From positions 89,483-153,482 of the forward strand of contig CAWIOX010000007.1 in the NCBI GenBank assembly GCA_963837775.1: a stretch of 64,000 nucleotides of DNA, given 5' to 3'. This stretch comes from CAWIOX01 sp963837775 (GTDB taxonomy: Bacteria > Pseudomonadota > Gammaproteobacteria > Burkholderiales > Burkholderiaceae_D). Numbering within the stretch: position 1 is the stretch's first letter; each line of letters begins with the position of its first letter. The translations under genes and the position numbers were made by a program. The notes beneath the pieces were generated by a model, which had not been told where the DNA came from, searched no databases, and saw only the letters and a list, made by a program, of their open reading frames with translations. This document shows, piece after piece, positions 25,836 through 35,038 of this stretch.

Positions 25836-26997
25836 TCAAGTGCCGGGATACAGCGCACCCAGTATCCGCAAGCCTTGCGCGCCGGTGACTGCCGGCAGGT
25901 TGCCCGACTAGTCGGCGGCAGAAACGCTGCGTCAGCCAGGCGAAGGCGAGTGCCTCCACCTGATTCGGAGGCAGACCCAGGACGGCTGTGGATGCGACGC
26001 AGGCGCTCTGGCCGCGTGCCCGCAAGGCCTGCTCCAGTGCTCGCATCAGGTGCCCGTTGTAGGCGCCGCCGCCGCACACATACACCGACTGTGCGTCGGC
26101 TGCATGTTGCTCGATGGCAGCAGACAGTGAGTTTGCGGTAAAGGCGGCGAGTGTGGCTTGCACATCCGCCGGGGCGGCGGCGCTGAAAGGGATCAGTTTG
26201 TGCGCCAGCCAGGCTGGATGGAACAGGTCGCGACCGGTACTCTTGGGCGGCGCCAGAGCGAAAAAAGCTTCGTCCGACAGCGACGCCAGCAGTGCCGGCA
26301 GTACTGTGCCGCTGGCGGCCCAGCGACCATCGGCATCATAAGGCAGGCTCTGGTGCTGCATGATCCACGCGTCCATCAGCACGTTGCCGGGGCCGGTGTC
26401 AAAGCCGGTGATGTTTTCGTTCTCCTTGGCGTTGTCGCGGTTGTCCAGCACGCTGATGTTGCTGATGCCGCCGATATTGATCACGACACGGCAGGTGCCG
26501 GCTGCGCCGAATGCGGCCTGATGGAAGGCCGGCACCAGTGGTGCGCCCTGTCCGCCGGCAGCAATGTCGCGGCTGCGAAAGTCGGCCACCACGTCGATTC
26601 CGGTCAGTTCGGCCAGCAGCGCGGGGTTGTTGGTTTGGCGGGTGTAGCCCAGTTCCGGCCGGTGGCGTATGGTCTGGCCGTGTACCCCGATCGCGCGTAT
26701 CTGGTCCCTGCTGATGTTGGCATTGGCCAGCAATTGCGCGACGCAGTCCGCATAGTGCGCTGCCAGCGCATTGGCCGCCAGTGCTTCGCGCTGGATCTCG
26801 TTTTCTCCGGGTGTCTGCAGCGCCATCAGTTCGGCGCGCAGAGCGGCCGGGAATGGCACGTAAGCGTCGGACAGGGTTTGCAAGCCGGCTTGCGTGCCGT
26901 CGGCAGGGAAACGCGCCAGAACGCCGTCAACCCCATCCAGGCTGGTGCCGGACATGAGGCCGATGGTGCAGATGTCAGTGTGGGATGTTTGGGGCAT
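25836..26997 (-). CDS. anmK: Anhydro-N-acetylmuramic acid kinase (one frameshift near the C-terminus)
   Basis: Phosphorylates and hydrolyses anhMurNAc during cell-wall recycling. Recognised by IGLMSGTSLDGVDGVLARF (ATP-binding), IGVHGQTIRHRP, DIAAGGQGAPLVPAFHQAAF, NIGGISNISVLD, GFDTGPGNVLMDAW and VCGGGAYNGHLMRAL. Near 25910 the frame changes; the family C-terminus NLPAVTGAQGLRILGALYPG is found in the next frame and ends at 25836. Length is 3n+1, restoring about 387 residues. I chose the ATG at 26997; a GTG at 27012 is possible. Neighbouring the M23 peptidase gene, it fits a cell-wall turnover pair. Confidence 0.93.
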
Positions 26998-27104
26998 AAA
27001 AAAACCGTTCACGAATACCCGATTTTACAAGGATAGTGCGGTGAACGGATTTTATGACAGCTGATCGGCCGAAATCGCTTGAAATTTCAGCCGATAACAA
27101 AGAC

Positions 27105-28475
27105 TTACTTGGCCGACGCCAGTTTCATGTTGTCAGTTTGCGGCCGCAGCAGGGCAAAGCGGTGTGTGATCTCTGCGCTAACGCGGCGAAAGCGTTGCAG
27201 TTCGGCGGTGGTCAGCGGTTGTGCATTCGGCACGTCGATCGACATCGGGTCACGCGCTTCATTGTTGACGCGGAACTCGTAATGCAGGTGCGGGCCGGTG
27301 GCCCAGCCGGTCGCGCCGACATAGCCGATGATCTCACCCTGGCTGATCTTGCTGCCCTTGTGCATGCCGGGTGCAAAGCGGCTCATGTGGGCGTAGGCGG
27401 TGGAATAATTGTTCCAATGCTTGATCACCACCACGTTGCCATAGCCGTTCTGGCCGCCGACGAAGTCCAGCACGCCATCACCGGATGCGCGGATCGGGGT
27501 GCCGCTGGGCGCTGCGAAATCGACGCCTTTGTGTTGCTTCCATGTACCCAGCACCGGGTGCAGGCGCATCGAGAAGCCGGACGAGATGCGGGAAAACTCG
27601 AGCGGCGATTTCAGGAACGCTTTTTTCAGCGATTTTCCGTCCAGGCTGTAGTAGCCGCCGCTGTCCTTGCTGCCCGGTTCGTTGAACCAGACCGATTGGT
27701 AGCTGGTCCCTTTGTTGCTGAATTCGCCTGCCAGTATGCGGCCCGAGCGAACATATTCGCCGTTCTGCCACAGGGTTTCGTAGACGATGTTGAAATGGTC
27801 GCCGCGCTGCAGATCGGAGGCGAAATCGATATTGGTCGAGAACATGTCGACGATTTGCTTGGCGATGGTGTCGGGAATGTCGGCGCTGTCGGTGGCGGCA
27901 AACAGCGAGGACTTGATCTCGCCGGAGCGCATTTCAATCCGGGTCTCGATGTTGGCGGATTCTTCCGCCGCCTTGAAATGGTCGCCATTGCGCGCAATGA
28001 TGATGTTTTTCGCCGGGCCGTCGCGGCCGTCGACCACGGTGGTGCGCAGCCATTGCAGAGCGCCATTTTCCGATGTCTGGGCCTGAATCCGCTTGCCGGG
28101 ACGCAGTTGCAGCACGTTGTGCGCGGTGCTGTCGGATTTGATGAAGGCGGTGGCCGCGTCATCGTCGATGCCGAGCCGGTTGAGCAAGGCGGCGAGGGTG
28201 TCGCCGGCACGGACTTTTTCTTCGCGTACGAAGTATTGCTCGGAATTTTCGAGTGCGGCGATCTGTTCCGACAGGTTGGGCAGTGCGAGTTGTTGCGAGA
28301 CCGTCTTGACCGGCAAATCGGCGGCGTCGGGCGCCAGCGGCGCCACGCCGGCCGCGCCGAATGCGCACACAGCGAGGAAAAGTGCCGATGCGGTGATGAT
28401 GCGTGTCTTGCGCGAGAGTCCCGGAGGGTGCTGGTCGCGGGAGCCTAGGCTCAGTAATTTATGTAGTGGGCGCAT
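27105..28475 (-). CDS. M23 family metallopeptidase (MepM-like murein endopeptidase)
   Basis: 456 residues. An N-terminal membrane anchor (TRIITASALFLAVCAFGAAG) is followed by an OapA/LysM-like region (VRAGDTLAALLNRLGIDDDA), a middle CsgG-like stretch, and a C-terminal LytM domain with the zinc ligands in QHKGVDFAAPSGTPIRA and GPHLHYEFRVNN. It probably cuts peptidoglycan cross-links during growth. The ATG at 28475 gives the proper short cytoplasmic leader; the frame is open further upstream. Divergent from tyrS with about 150 bp between. Intact. Confidence 0.92.
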   Translation of the reverse strand: MRPLHKLLSLGSRDQHPPGLSRKTRIITASALFLAVCAFGAAGVAPLAPDAADLPVKTVSQQLALPNLSEQIAALENSEQYFVREEKVRAGDTLAALLNRLGIDDDAATAFIKSDSTAHNVLQLRPGKRIQAQTSENGALQWLRTTVVDGRDGPAKNIIIARNGDHFKAAEESANIETRIEMRSGEIKSSLFAATDSADIPDTIAKQIVDMFSTNIDFASDLQRGDHFNIVYETLWQNGEYVRSGRILAGEFSNKGTSYQSVWFNEPGSKDSGGYYSLDGKSLKKAFLKSPLEFSRISSGFSMRLHPVLGTWKQHKGVDFAAPSGTPIRASGDGVLDFVGGQNGYGNVVVIKHWNNYSTAYAHMSRFAPGMHKGSKISQGEIIGYVGATGWATGPHLHYEFRVNNEARDPMSIDVPNAQPLTTAELQRFRRVSAEITHRFALLRPQTDNMKLASAK

Positions 28476-28626
28476 GCAATAAGTTAAAATTTGCCGTTTC
28501 GTGCTGATTCTCTCTTGTTGATTTTGTATTGACGTGCGGCAAGGGTGAAAAAACAATCGGCCATTATACCAAACTAGTGGTATCGATCTTTTTCAAGATT
28601 TTTTGAAGTTAATTCTGGTTAAAAAT

Positions 28627-29916
28627 ATGGACGCTCATCCTCAAGCTGCAAATAAAGTTGAAAACAAGGTCGCGCAATCCGCAGCGGCTTCATCCCCGTC
28701 TACGGCATTGCCATTGTCCGATCGCGTTCAGGAGGCGCTGGCGATTACCAAGCGCGGCGTCGATGAGTTGCTGATCGAATCCGAGTTTGCGCAGAAACTG
28801 GCGCGTGCCGAGCGCAGCGGCATACCGCTGCGCATCAAGCTCGGTCTCGATCCGACCGCGCCCGACCTGCATCTCGGTCATACCGTGGTGCTCAACAAGA
28901 TGCGCCAGTTGCAGGATCTGGGCCATAACGTGATCTTCCTGATCGGCGATTTCACTTCGATGATCGGCGATCCGTCCGGCCGCAATGCGACGCGTCCGCC
29001 GCTGACCAAGGAGCAGATCGAACTCAATGCGATGACCTATTTCAAGCAGGCCAGCCTGGTGCTGGATGCGGCCAAAACCGAGATTCGCTACAACTCCGAA
29101 TGGTGCGATCCGCTCGGTGCGCGCGGGATGATCAAGCTGGCGTCGCACTCGACGGTGGCGCGCATGATGGAGCGCGACGATTTCAACAAGCGCTTCAAGG
29201 CCAATACGCCGATTTCGGTGCATGAATTCCTGTACCCGCTGATGCAGGGCTACGATTCGGTCGCATTGAAGAGCGACCTGGAACTCGGCGGCACCGACCA
29301 GAAATTCAATCTGCTGGTCGGGCGCGAACTGCAAAAAGACTGGGGCCAGGAGCCGCAGTGCATCCTGACCATGCCGCTGCTGGAAGGCCTGGACGGCATC
29401 GAGAAGATGTCGAAGTCGAAGAACAACTACATCGGCATCACCGAACCGGCCAACACCATGTTCGCCAAGGTGATGAGCATTTCCGACGTGATGATGTGGC
29501 GTTATTACGAGCTGCTGTCGTTCCGCTCGCTGGCCGAGATTGCCGGTTTCAGGGCCGAAGTCGAGGCCGGCCGCAATCCGCGCGACATCAAGGTTGCGCT
29601 GGCGCAGGAAATCGTCGCGCGCTTTCATTCGGCGCAGGCGGCCGAGGATGCGCTGGCCGATTTCGTCAACCGCTCCAAGGGCGGGATTCCGGACGATGTG
29701 CCGGAACTCAGCCTGAGCGGTGCGCCGCTGGGGATCGGCCAGCTGCTGAAACAGGCCAATCTGTGCGCCTCGACTTCGGAGGCGTTGCGCATGGTGGAGC
29801 AGGGCGGGGTAAGAATCGACGGCGCCGTGATCTCGGACAAAGCGCTGAAAGTGGAGGCCGGTACCATGGTGCTGCAGGTCGGCAAGCGCAAGTTCGCGCG
29901 CGTGACGCTGGCATAG
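28627..29916 (+). CDS. tyrS: Tyrosyl-tRNA synthetase
   Basis: Class I aminoacyl-tRNA synthetase, 429 residues. HIGH-type motif HLGH at about residues 82-85 (LDPTAPDLHLGHTVVLNKM), KMSKS at about 260-264 (EKMSKSKNNYIGITEP), and a C-terminal S4 RNA-binding domain (ASTSEALRMVEQGGVRIDGA). HLGHTV and KMSKS are typical of the second bacterial TyrRS group, as found in betaproteobacteria. The ATG at 28627 is preferred; the frame extends eight codons upstream. dtd follows three bases after the stop, so they are co-translated. Intact. Confidence 0.96.
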   Translation: MDAHPQAANKVENKVAQSAAASSPSTALPLSDRVQEALAITKRGVDELLIESEFAQKLARAERSGIPLRIKLGLDPTAPDLHLGHTVVLNKMRQLQDLGHNVIFLIGDFTSMIGDPSGRNATRPPLTKEQIELNAMTYFKQASLVLDAAKTEIRYNSEWCDPLGARGMIKLASHSTVARMMERDDFNKRFKANTPISVHEFLYPLMQGYDSVALKSDLELGGTDQKFNLLVGRELQKDWGQEPQCILTMPLLEGLDGIEKMSKSKNNYIGITEPANTMFAKVMSISDVMMWRYYELLSFRSLAEIAGFRAEVEAGRNPRDIKVALAQEIVARFHSAQAAEDALADFVNRSKGGIPDDVPELSLSGAPLGIGQLLKQANLCASTSEALRMVEQGGVRIDGAVISDKALKVEAGTMVLQVGKRKFARVTLA

Positions 29917-29919
29917 GCG

Positions 29920-30369
29920 ATGATCGCACTGTTGCAGCGTGTCAGTCACGCCAGCGTGGTGGTCGGCGGCGTCAGCGTCGGCGCGATCGATGCCGGCTTG
30001 CTGGTGCTGCTGTGCGCGGAGCGCGGCGACACCCATAAGGAAGCGGATGCCTTGCTGAGCAAGCTGCTGTCGTATCGGGTGTTTTCGGATCAGGCGGACA
30101 AGATGAACCTGAGCCTGACGCAGGTGCAGGGCGGCCTGCTGCTGGTGCCGCAGTTCACGCTGGCGGCCGATACCAAGTCCGGCACCCGGCCTTCGTTTAC
30201 GCCGGCCGCGGCACCGGAAGAGGGGCGCCGCCTGTTCGATTATTTCGCACGGCAGGCACGCAGCAGGCATGCGCTGGTCGAGACCGGGCAATTCGGCGCC
30301 GACATGCAGGTGTCGCTGACCAACGACGGGCCGGTGACGTTCTGGCTCCAGGTCAGGCCGCCCGCCTGA
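29920..30369 (+). CDS. dtd: D-aminoacyl-tRNA deacylase
   Basis: Removes D-amino acids (notably D-Tyr) mischarged onto tRNA; it is fitting that it follows tyrS directly. 149 residues with the family start MIALLQRVSHASVVVGG, the SGTRPSFTPAA motif and the C-terminal TNDGPVTFWLQ (Gly-cisPro region) that forms the chiral proofreading pocket. Intact and of normal length. Confidence 0.95.
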   Translation: MIALLQRVSHASVVVGGVSVGAIDAGLLVLLCAERGDTHKEADALLSKLLSYRVFSDQADKMNLSLTQVQGGLLLVPQFTLAADTKSGTRPSFTPAAAPEEGRRLFDYFARQARSRHALVETGQFGADMQVSLTNDGPVTFWLQVRPPA

Positions 30370-30382
30370 TCGCGTTTTTTTG

Positions 30383-30467
30383 AGAAATAGTGGGGGTATG
30401 TTAAAAAATACTGCCTTTGCCGCTTGATTTCATTGGCTTTTGAAAAATACAGGTGGCAGTATTTTTT
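30383..30467 (+). repeat. R-family element, copy R2
   Basis: GTAT at 30396-30399, 43 bases with TTTGCCGC and TTTCATTGG, AAAAATAC at 30443-30450, 8 bases, GTATTTTT. About 85 bp upstream of the histidine-phosphatase gene, with its 3' side facing that gene. Confidence 0.78.
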
Positions 30468-30553
30468 TTGGCAAAACAGCCCGTTTAACCATCATGTGCC
30501 GCCGGCACGGGCTTTAACATGCAGCGGCGGCGCAACAGGATCGATAAGAAATC

Positions 30554-31216
30554 ATGGGCAAGGAAACCGACATAGTGCTGATTCGCCACGGCGAAACCGA
30601 CTGGAATGCGGCCAAGCGTCTGCAGGGCCATATCGATATTCCGCTCAATCAGCAGGGCGCGCGCCAGGCCAGGGCGTTGGGCCAGGCGCTGCGCGAGGAG
30701 GCGCTGGACGCGGTGATCACCAGCGATTTGCAGCGCGCCCGGCAAACCGCGCTGGCGGTCGCGCAGCACCAGTTGCTGCCGGTGCAGAGCGACCCGGGGC
30801 TGCGCGAGCGTTGCTACGGCGCGTTCGAGGGCATGAATTACAGCGAGATCGGCCAGCGCTATCCGGCCGCCTATGCGGCTTGGCAAAACCGCGATGTCGA
30901 TGCGCTGTACCCGCCGGGCGAACGGGTGGCGGAGACCCTGCGCCAGTTTTATGAGCGCACGGTGGCGCGCATCCTGCACTGGGCGCAACGGCACCAGGGC
31001 CAGAAGATCGCGCTGGTCGCGCACGGCGGGGTGCTGGAGTGCGCGTACCGGGCGGCACGCGTGATGCCGCTGGCGGCGCCGCGCGATTTCCCTATCCTCA
31101 ATGCCAGCATCAACCGCCTGCGGGTCAAGGATGGCGCGTTGCAGCTGGTGGCCTGGGGCGAGGTCGGGCATCTGGACGCAGCCGCACTGGATGAAGTCGA
31201 CCGGCGCGTGCCGTAG
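30554..31216 (+). CDS. Histidine phosphatase / phosphoglycerate mutase-like protein
   Basis: 220 residues with the catalytic VLIRHGETDWNAAKRLQGH (RHG histidine) and the second histidine in ALVAHGGVLECAYRAA, plus LRERCYGAFEGMNYSEI with the catalytic glutamate region. Family members include GpmB-like cofactor-dependent mutases and assorted phosphatases (for example alpha-ribazole phosphatase); the substrate here is not fixed. ATG at 30554. It follows tyrS-dtd as usual in Burkholderiales. Intact. Confidence 0.88.
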   Translation: MGKETDIVLIRHGETDWNAAKRLQGHIDIPLNQQGARQARALGQALREEALDAVITSDLQRARQTALAVAQHQLLPVQSDPGLRERCYGAFEGMNYSEIGQRYPAAYAAWQNRDVDALYPPGERVAETLRQFYERTVARILHWAQRHQGQKIALVAHGGVLECAYRAARVMPLAAPRDFPILNASINRLRVKDGALQLVAWGEVGHLDAAALDEVDRRVP

Positions 31217-31316
31217 GAATCTGTCCGGCGCGCGGAAAAATCTCATTTTTGCTTAATAATTGGGCATAACTTCGGGTAAAATAGCGTCCCCTGATTCAAC
31301 TTACCCTATTCCCATC

Positions 31317-32334
31317 GTGCAACTCGGCCCCTATCTGCTGCGTAACAATGTGTTTGTCGCGCCGATGGCGGGTGTGACGGACCGGCCGTTCCGCCAGTTG
31401 TGCAAGCAGCTCGGCGCCGGTTATGCGGTGTCCGAGATGGCCGCGTCGAACCCGAAGCTGTGGCTGACCGAGAAATCCAGCCGCCGCATCGACCACGCGG
31501 GCGAGATGGAGCCGAAAGCGGTGCAGATCGCCGGCGCCGATCCGGTGATGCTGGCCGATTGCGCCAGGTTCAACGTCGAGCGCGGCGCGCAGATCATCGA
31601 CATCAACATGGGCTGTCCGGTGAAGAAGGTCTGCAACAGCTGGTGCGGGTCGGCGCTGTTGCAGGACGAACAACTGGTGGGCCGGATCCTGGATGCGGTG
31701 GTTGCGCGCAGTCGATGTGCCGGTCACGCTGAAATTTCGCACCGGTTGGGATAGATCAAACAAGAATGCGCTGACCATTGCCAAAATGGCGCAAGCGGCA
31801 GGCATCGCGATGCTGACGCTGCATGGCCGTACCCGCGCCGACGGCTACAGCGGCGACGCGGAATACGAGATGATTGCCGCCGTCAAGGCAGCGGTGGCGA
31901 TCCCGGTGGTGGCCAATGGCGATATCACGACGCCGGAGAAAGCGCGCTTCGTGCTGGATACCACCGGCGCCGATGCGGTGATGATCGGCCGCGCGGCGCA
32001 GGGCCGGCCGTGGATCTTTCGCGAGATCGATCATTTCCTGCGCACCGGCACCCATTTGCCGGCACCGCTGGTGAGTGAGGTGCAACCGCTGATGGACGAG
32101 CATCTGCGCGCCCATTACGCGTTTTACGGCGATTATCTCGGCGTGCGTACCGCGCGCAAGCATATCGGCTGGTATGTGCGCGAGTTGCCCGGCGGCGAAG
32201 CGTTCCGCCAGCGCATGAACCGGATGGAGTCGATCGCCGAGCAATTGGATGCGTTACATGCTTTTTTTGAATCGCAGTTGGCGTATGGCGAACGGTTACA
32301 ATACGGCCTTCAAGAAGAACAGATAGCGGCCTGA
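31317..32334 (+). CDS. dusB: tRNA dihydrouridine synthase B (one frameshift)
   Basis: FMN-dependent reduction of uridines in tRNA. It begins at a GTG, 31317 (QLGPYLLRNNVFVAPMAGVT), with GYAVSEMAASNPKLW and DINMGCPVKKVCNSWCGSAL. After one inserted base near 31703 (GTTGCGCGCA for GTTCGCGCA) it continues VDVPVTLKFRTGWD, TLHGRTRADGYSG, IPVVANGDITTPEKARFVLD and GADAVMIGRAAQGRPWIF. Restored length is about 338 residues, normal. It leads the conserved dusB-fis pair; fis starts 69 bp later. Confidence 0.93.
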
Positions 32335-32403
32335 AAGAAGCTTTCAATGAGTTTCAAATGAGTATCAGGCCGACAGATCAACAAGCTAAAAGAACAGTCA
32401 AGC

Positions 32404-32637
32404 ATGAGCAAAGAAAGTATTCAGGACGTGGTCCACAAGAGTCTCGTAAAATATTTCAACGACCTGGGCGAACTGCAGCCATCGAACGTGTATGACATGG
32501 TGGTTCTGAGTGTCGAGAAGCCGATGCTGGAAGTCGTGATGGGACGCGCCGAAGGCAATCAGTCGTTCGCCGCCGAAATACTCGGCATCAATCGCAATAC
32601 CCTGCGCAAGAAACTGCAGCAGCACGGTTTGCTGTAA
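32404..32637 (+). CDS. fis: Fis-family DNA-binding protein
   Basis: 77 residues. The C-terminal helix-turn-helix AAEILGINRNTLRKKLQQHG is the Fis/NtrC-type DNA-binding motif; the N-terminal part (DVVHKSLVKYFNDLGELQPS) matches the dimerisation helices. Nucleoid-associated, it controls growth-phase genes. Located after dusB as in many proteobacteria. Intact. Confidence 0.92.
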   Translation: MSKESIQDVVHKSLVKYFNDLGELQPSNVYDMVVLSVEKPMLEVVMGRAEGNQSFAAEILGINRNTLRKKLQQHGLL

Positions 32638-32642
32638 TGCTG

Positions 32643-32752
32643 TAATTCCTGTTTGCATTAGAAATGAGAACAAGGCGCGCCGACGAAGACAGTGCTTTAG
32701 CACGGCAAGGAGAAGCAACGCTGTTATCGTTTTTAATGCGAATGGGAATAAG
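32643..32752 (+). repeat. E-family palindromic element, copy E3
   Basis: Arms GCATTAGAAATGAGAAC (32655-32671) and GTTATCGTTTTTAATGC (32723-32739) with weaker similarity outward surround the core ACAAGGCGCGCCGACGAAGA...AAGGAGAAGCAACGC. Lies between fis and purH. No gene in this gap. Confidence 0.65.
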
Positions 32753-32832
32753 CACCGAGGCGGATAACGTGAGGGGTTTGCCGCAATCACGCTCCCGCCT
32801 TCACGTTAGCCACTTCCAACATTGACCTGATC

Positions 32833-34398
32833 ATGATCAAACAAGCTCTCATTTCCGTCTCCGACAAGACCGGCGTCCTCGACTTCGCACGCGCGTTGTC
32901 GGCGATGGGCGTCAACATCCTGTCCACCGGCGGCACCGCCAAATTGCTGGCCGACAACGGCGTGGCAGTGACCGAAGTGGCCGATTACACCGGTTTCCCC
33001 GAAATGCTGGACGGCCGCGTGAAGACGCTGCATCCGAAAGTGCATGGCGGGATCCTGGCGCGACGCGATTTTCCCGAGCACGTCGCCGCTTTGGCCCAGC
33101 ACGGCATCCCGACCATCGACATGGTGGTGGTCAACCTGTATCCGTTCCAGCAAACCGTCGCCAAAGAGGAATGCTCTTTGGAAGACGCGATCGAGAACAT
33201 CGACATCGGCGGCCCGACCATGCTGCGTTCGTCGGCCAAGAACCACAAGGACGTGATCGTGATCTGCGACCCGCTCGATTACAGCGCGGTGCTGATTGAG
33301 CTGAAAGCCGGCAACGGCGAAGTCAGCTACGACACCAAGTTCACGCTGGCCAAGAAAGTGTTCGCGCACACCGCGCAATACGACGGCGCGATCACCAATT
33401 ACCTGACCAGCCTGGGTGCCGACAAGGCGCATGCAACCCGCAGCCCTTACCCGCAAACGCTGAACATCGCTGCCGAAAAAGTGCAGGAAATGCGCTACGG
33501 CGAAAACCCGCACCAGTCCGCCGCGTTCTATCGCGACCTGAATGCCTTCGACGGCGCGCTGGCCAATTACACCCAGTTGCAGGGCAAGGAATTGTCCTAT
33601 AACAACATCGGCGACGCCGATGCGGCGTGGGAATGCGTGAAAACCTTCGACGGCGCCGCTTGCGTGATCGTCAAGCACGCCAATCCGTGCGGCGTCGCGG
33701 TCGGCGCCAATGCGCTGGAATCGTATAGCAAGGCGCTGCAGACCGATCCCACCTCGGCCTTCGGCGGCATCATCGCGTTCAATTGCGTATGCGACGGCGC
33801 AGCAGCCGAAGCGGTCGCCAAGCAATTCGTCGAAGTCTTGATCGCGCCATCGTTTACCGCGGAAGCGAAGCAGATTTTTGCCGCCAAGCAGAACGTGCGC
33901 CTGCTGGAAATCCCGCTTGGCAAGGGCATGAACCCGTTCGACATCAAGCGCGTCGGCGGCGGCCTGCTGGTGCAGTCGCCGGACGCCAAGAACGTCGGCC
34001 CGGCCGACATCCGCGTCGTCACCAAGCTGCAGCCGACGCCGCAGCAATTGCAGGACATGCTGTTCGCCTGGCGCGTCGCCAAGTTCGTCAAGTCGAATGC
34101 GATCGTGTTCTGCGGCAACGGCATGACGCTGGGCGTCGGCGCCGGCCAGATGAGCCGGGTCGATTCGGCCCGCATCGCCTCGATCAAGGCGCAGAACGCC
34201 GGCCTGACGCTGACCGGTTCGGCGGTCGCGTCGGATGCGTTCTTCCCGTTCCGCGACGGTCTGGATGTGGTGATCGATGCCGGTGCGACGTGCGTGATCC
34301 AGCCGGGTGGCTCGATGCGCGATCAGGAAGTGATCGATGCCGCCGACGAGCGCGGCGTGGTGATGCTGTACACCGGCATCCGTCATTTCCGTCATTGA
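32833..34398 (+). CDS. purH: Bifunctional AICAR formyltransferase / IMP cyclohydrolase
   Basis: Last two steps of IMP synthesis. 521 residues: the N-terminal MGS-like cyclohydrolase domain (IKQALISVSDKTGVLDFARA, VNILSTGGTAKLLADNGVAV) and the C-terminal transformylase (YGENPHQSAAFYRDLNAFDG, CVIVKHANPCGVAVGANALE, with the KH active-site pair, and RDQEVIDAADERGVVMLYTG). Length is typical. ATG at 32833. It is followed by a strong hairpin and a P-type palindrome before ruvC. Intact. Confidence 0.97.
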   Translation: MIKQALISVSDKTGVLDFARALSAMGVNILSTGGTAKLLADNGVAVTEVADYTGFPEMLDGRVKTLHPKVHGGILARRDFPEHVAALAQHGIPTIDMVVVNLYPFQQTVAKEECSLEDAIENIDIGGPTMLRSSAKNHKDVIVICDPLDYSAVLIELKAGNGEVSYDTKFTLAKKVFAHTAQYDGAITNYLTSLGADKAHATRSPYPQTLNIAAEKVQEMRYGENPHQSAAFYRDLNAFDGALANYTQLQGKELSYNNIGDADAAWECVKTFDGAACVIVKHANPCGVAVGANALESYSKALQTDPTSAFGGIIAFNCVCDGAAAEAVAKQFVEVLIAPSFTAEAKQIFAAKQNVRLLEIPLGKGMNPFDIKRVGGGLLVQSPDAKNVGPADIRVVTKLQPTPQQLQDMLFAWRVAKFVKSNAIVFCGNGMTLGVGAGQMSRVDSARIASIKAQNAGLTLTGSAVASDAFFPFRDGLDVVIDAGATCVIQPGGSMRDQEVIDAADERGVVMLYTGIRHFRH

Positions 34399-34408
34399 TT
34401 CGCCATCA

Positions 34409-34438
34409 CCCGCCTCTGCCGCTCGCGGCAGAGGCGGG
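34409..34438 (+). terminator. Hairpin after purH
   Basis: Perfect 12-bp stem CCCGCCTCTGCC/GGCAGAGGCGGG with a 6-base loop, ten bases after the purH stop; no T-run, so termination strength is uncertain. Confidence 0.55.
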
Positions 34439-34453
34439 CTGCGTTCAGTCTGA

Positions 34454-34476
34454 CGGGATGGGTTGCACCCATCCTA
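34454..34476. repeat. P-family palindromic repeat, single arm (copy 4)
   Basis: GGGATGGGTTGCACCCATCC with a following TA, just upstream of ruvC; the same arm as in the full element at 6914-6975. Confidence 0.65.
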
Positions 34477-34491
34477 CATATCTAAGCTCCC

Positions 34492-35034
34492 ATGAAAATC
34501 CTCGGTATCGACCCCGGCCTGCGCACCACCGGCTTCGGCGTCATCCACAAGCAGGGCAACCAGCTTGCCTATATCGCGTCCGGCACCATCAAGACCCCCG
34601 ATGCCAGCCTGCCGGAACGACTGAAAGTCATCCTCTACAGCGTCGCCGAAGTCATCAAAACTTACCAACCCGACTGCGCGGCGATCGAAAAAGTGTTCGT
34701 CAACGTCAATCCGCAATCGACGCTGTTGCTCGGCCAGGCCCGCGGCGCCGCGATTTGCGCGTTGGTCAGCGCCGACCTGAGCGTGGCCGAATACACCGCG
34801 CTGCAACTCAAGCAGGCGGTGGTCGGTCACGGCAAGGCCAGCAAGGAGCAGGTGCAGGACATGGTGCAGCGGCTGCTATCGTTGCCCAGCCTGCCCGGAC
34901 CGGATGCGGCCGATGCGCTGGGGGTGGCGATCTGCCATGCGCACAGCGGCGAGGCGATGGCGATGCTGGGCCGGCTGGCGCCGGCGCTGGCCAAGCGCGG
35001 CCTGCGCGTGAAGGGCGGGCGTCTGGTCGGTTAG
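34492..35034 (+). CDS. ruvC: Holliday junction resolvase RuvC
   Basis: Cuts Holliday junctions in the RuvABC pathway. 180 residues: KILGIDPGLRTTGFGVI (catalytic Asp7), AAIEKVFVNVNPQSTLLLGQ (catalytic Glu), and GPDAADALGVAICHAH with the last two catalytic aspartates. The ATG at 34492 is the family start. ruvA and ruvB follow on the same strand, interrupted by one opposite-strand gene. Intact. Confidence 0.96.
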   Translation: MKILGIDPGLRTTGFGVIHKQGNQLAYIASGTIKTPDASLPERLKVILYSVAEVIKTYQPDCAAIEKVFVNVNPQSTLLLGQARGAAICALVSADLSVAEYTALQLKQAVVGHGKASKEQVQDMVQRLLSLPSLPGPDAADALGVAICHAHSGEAMAMLGRLAPALAKRGLRVKGGRLVG

Positions 35035-35038
35035 ATCG

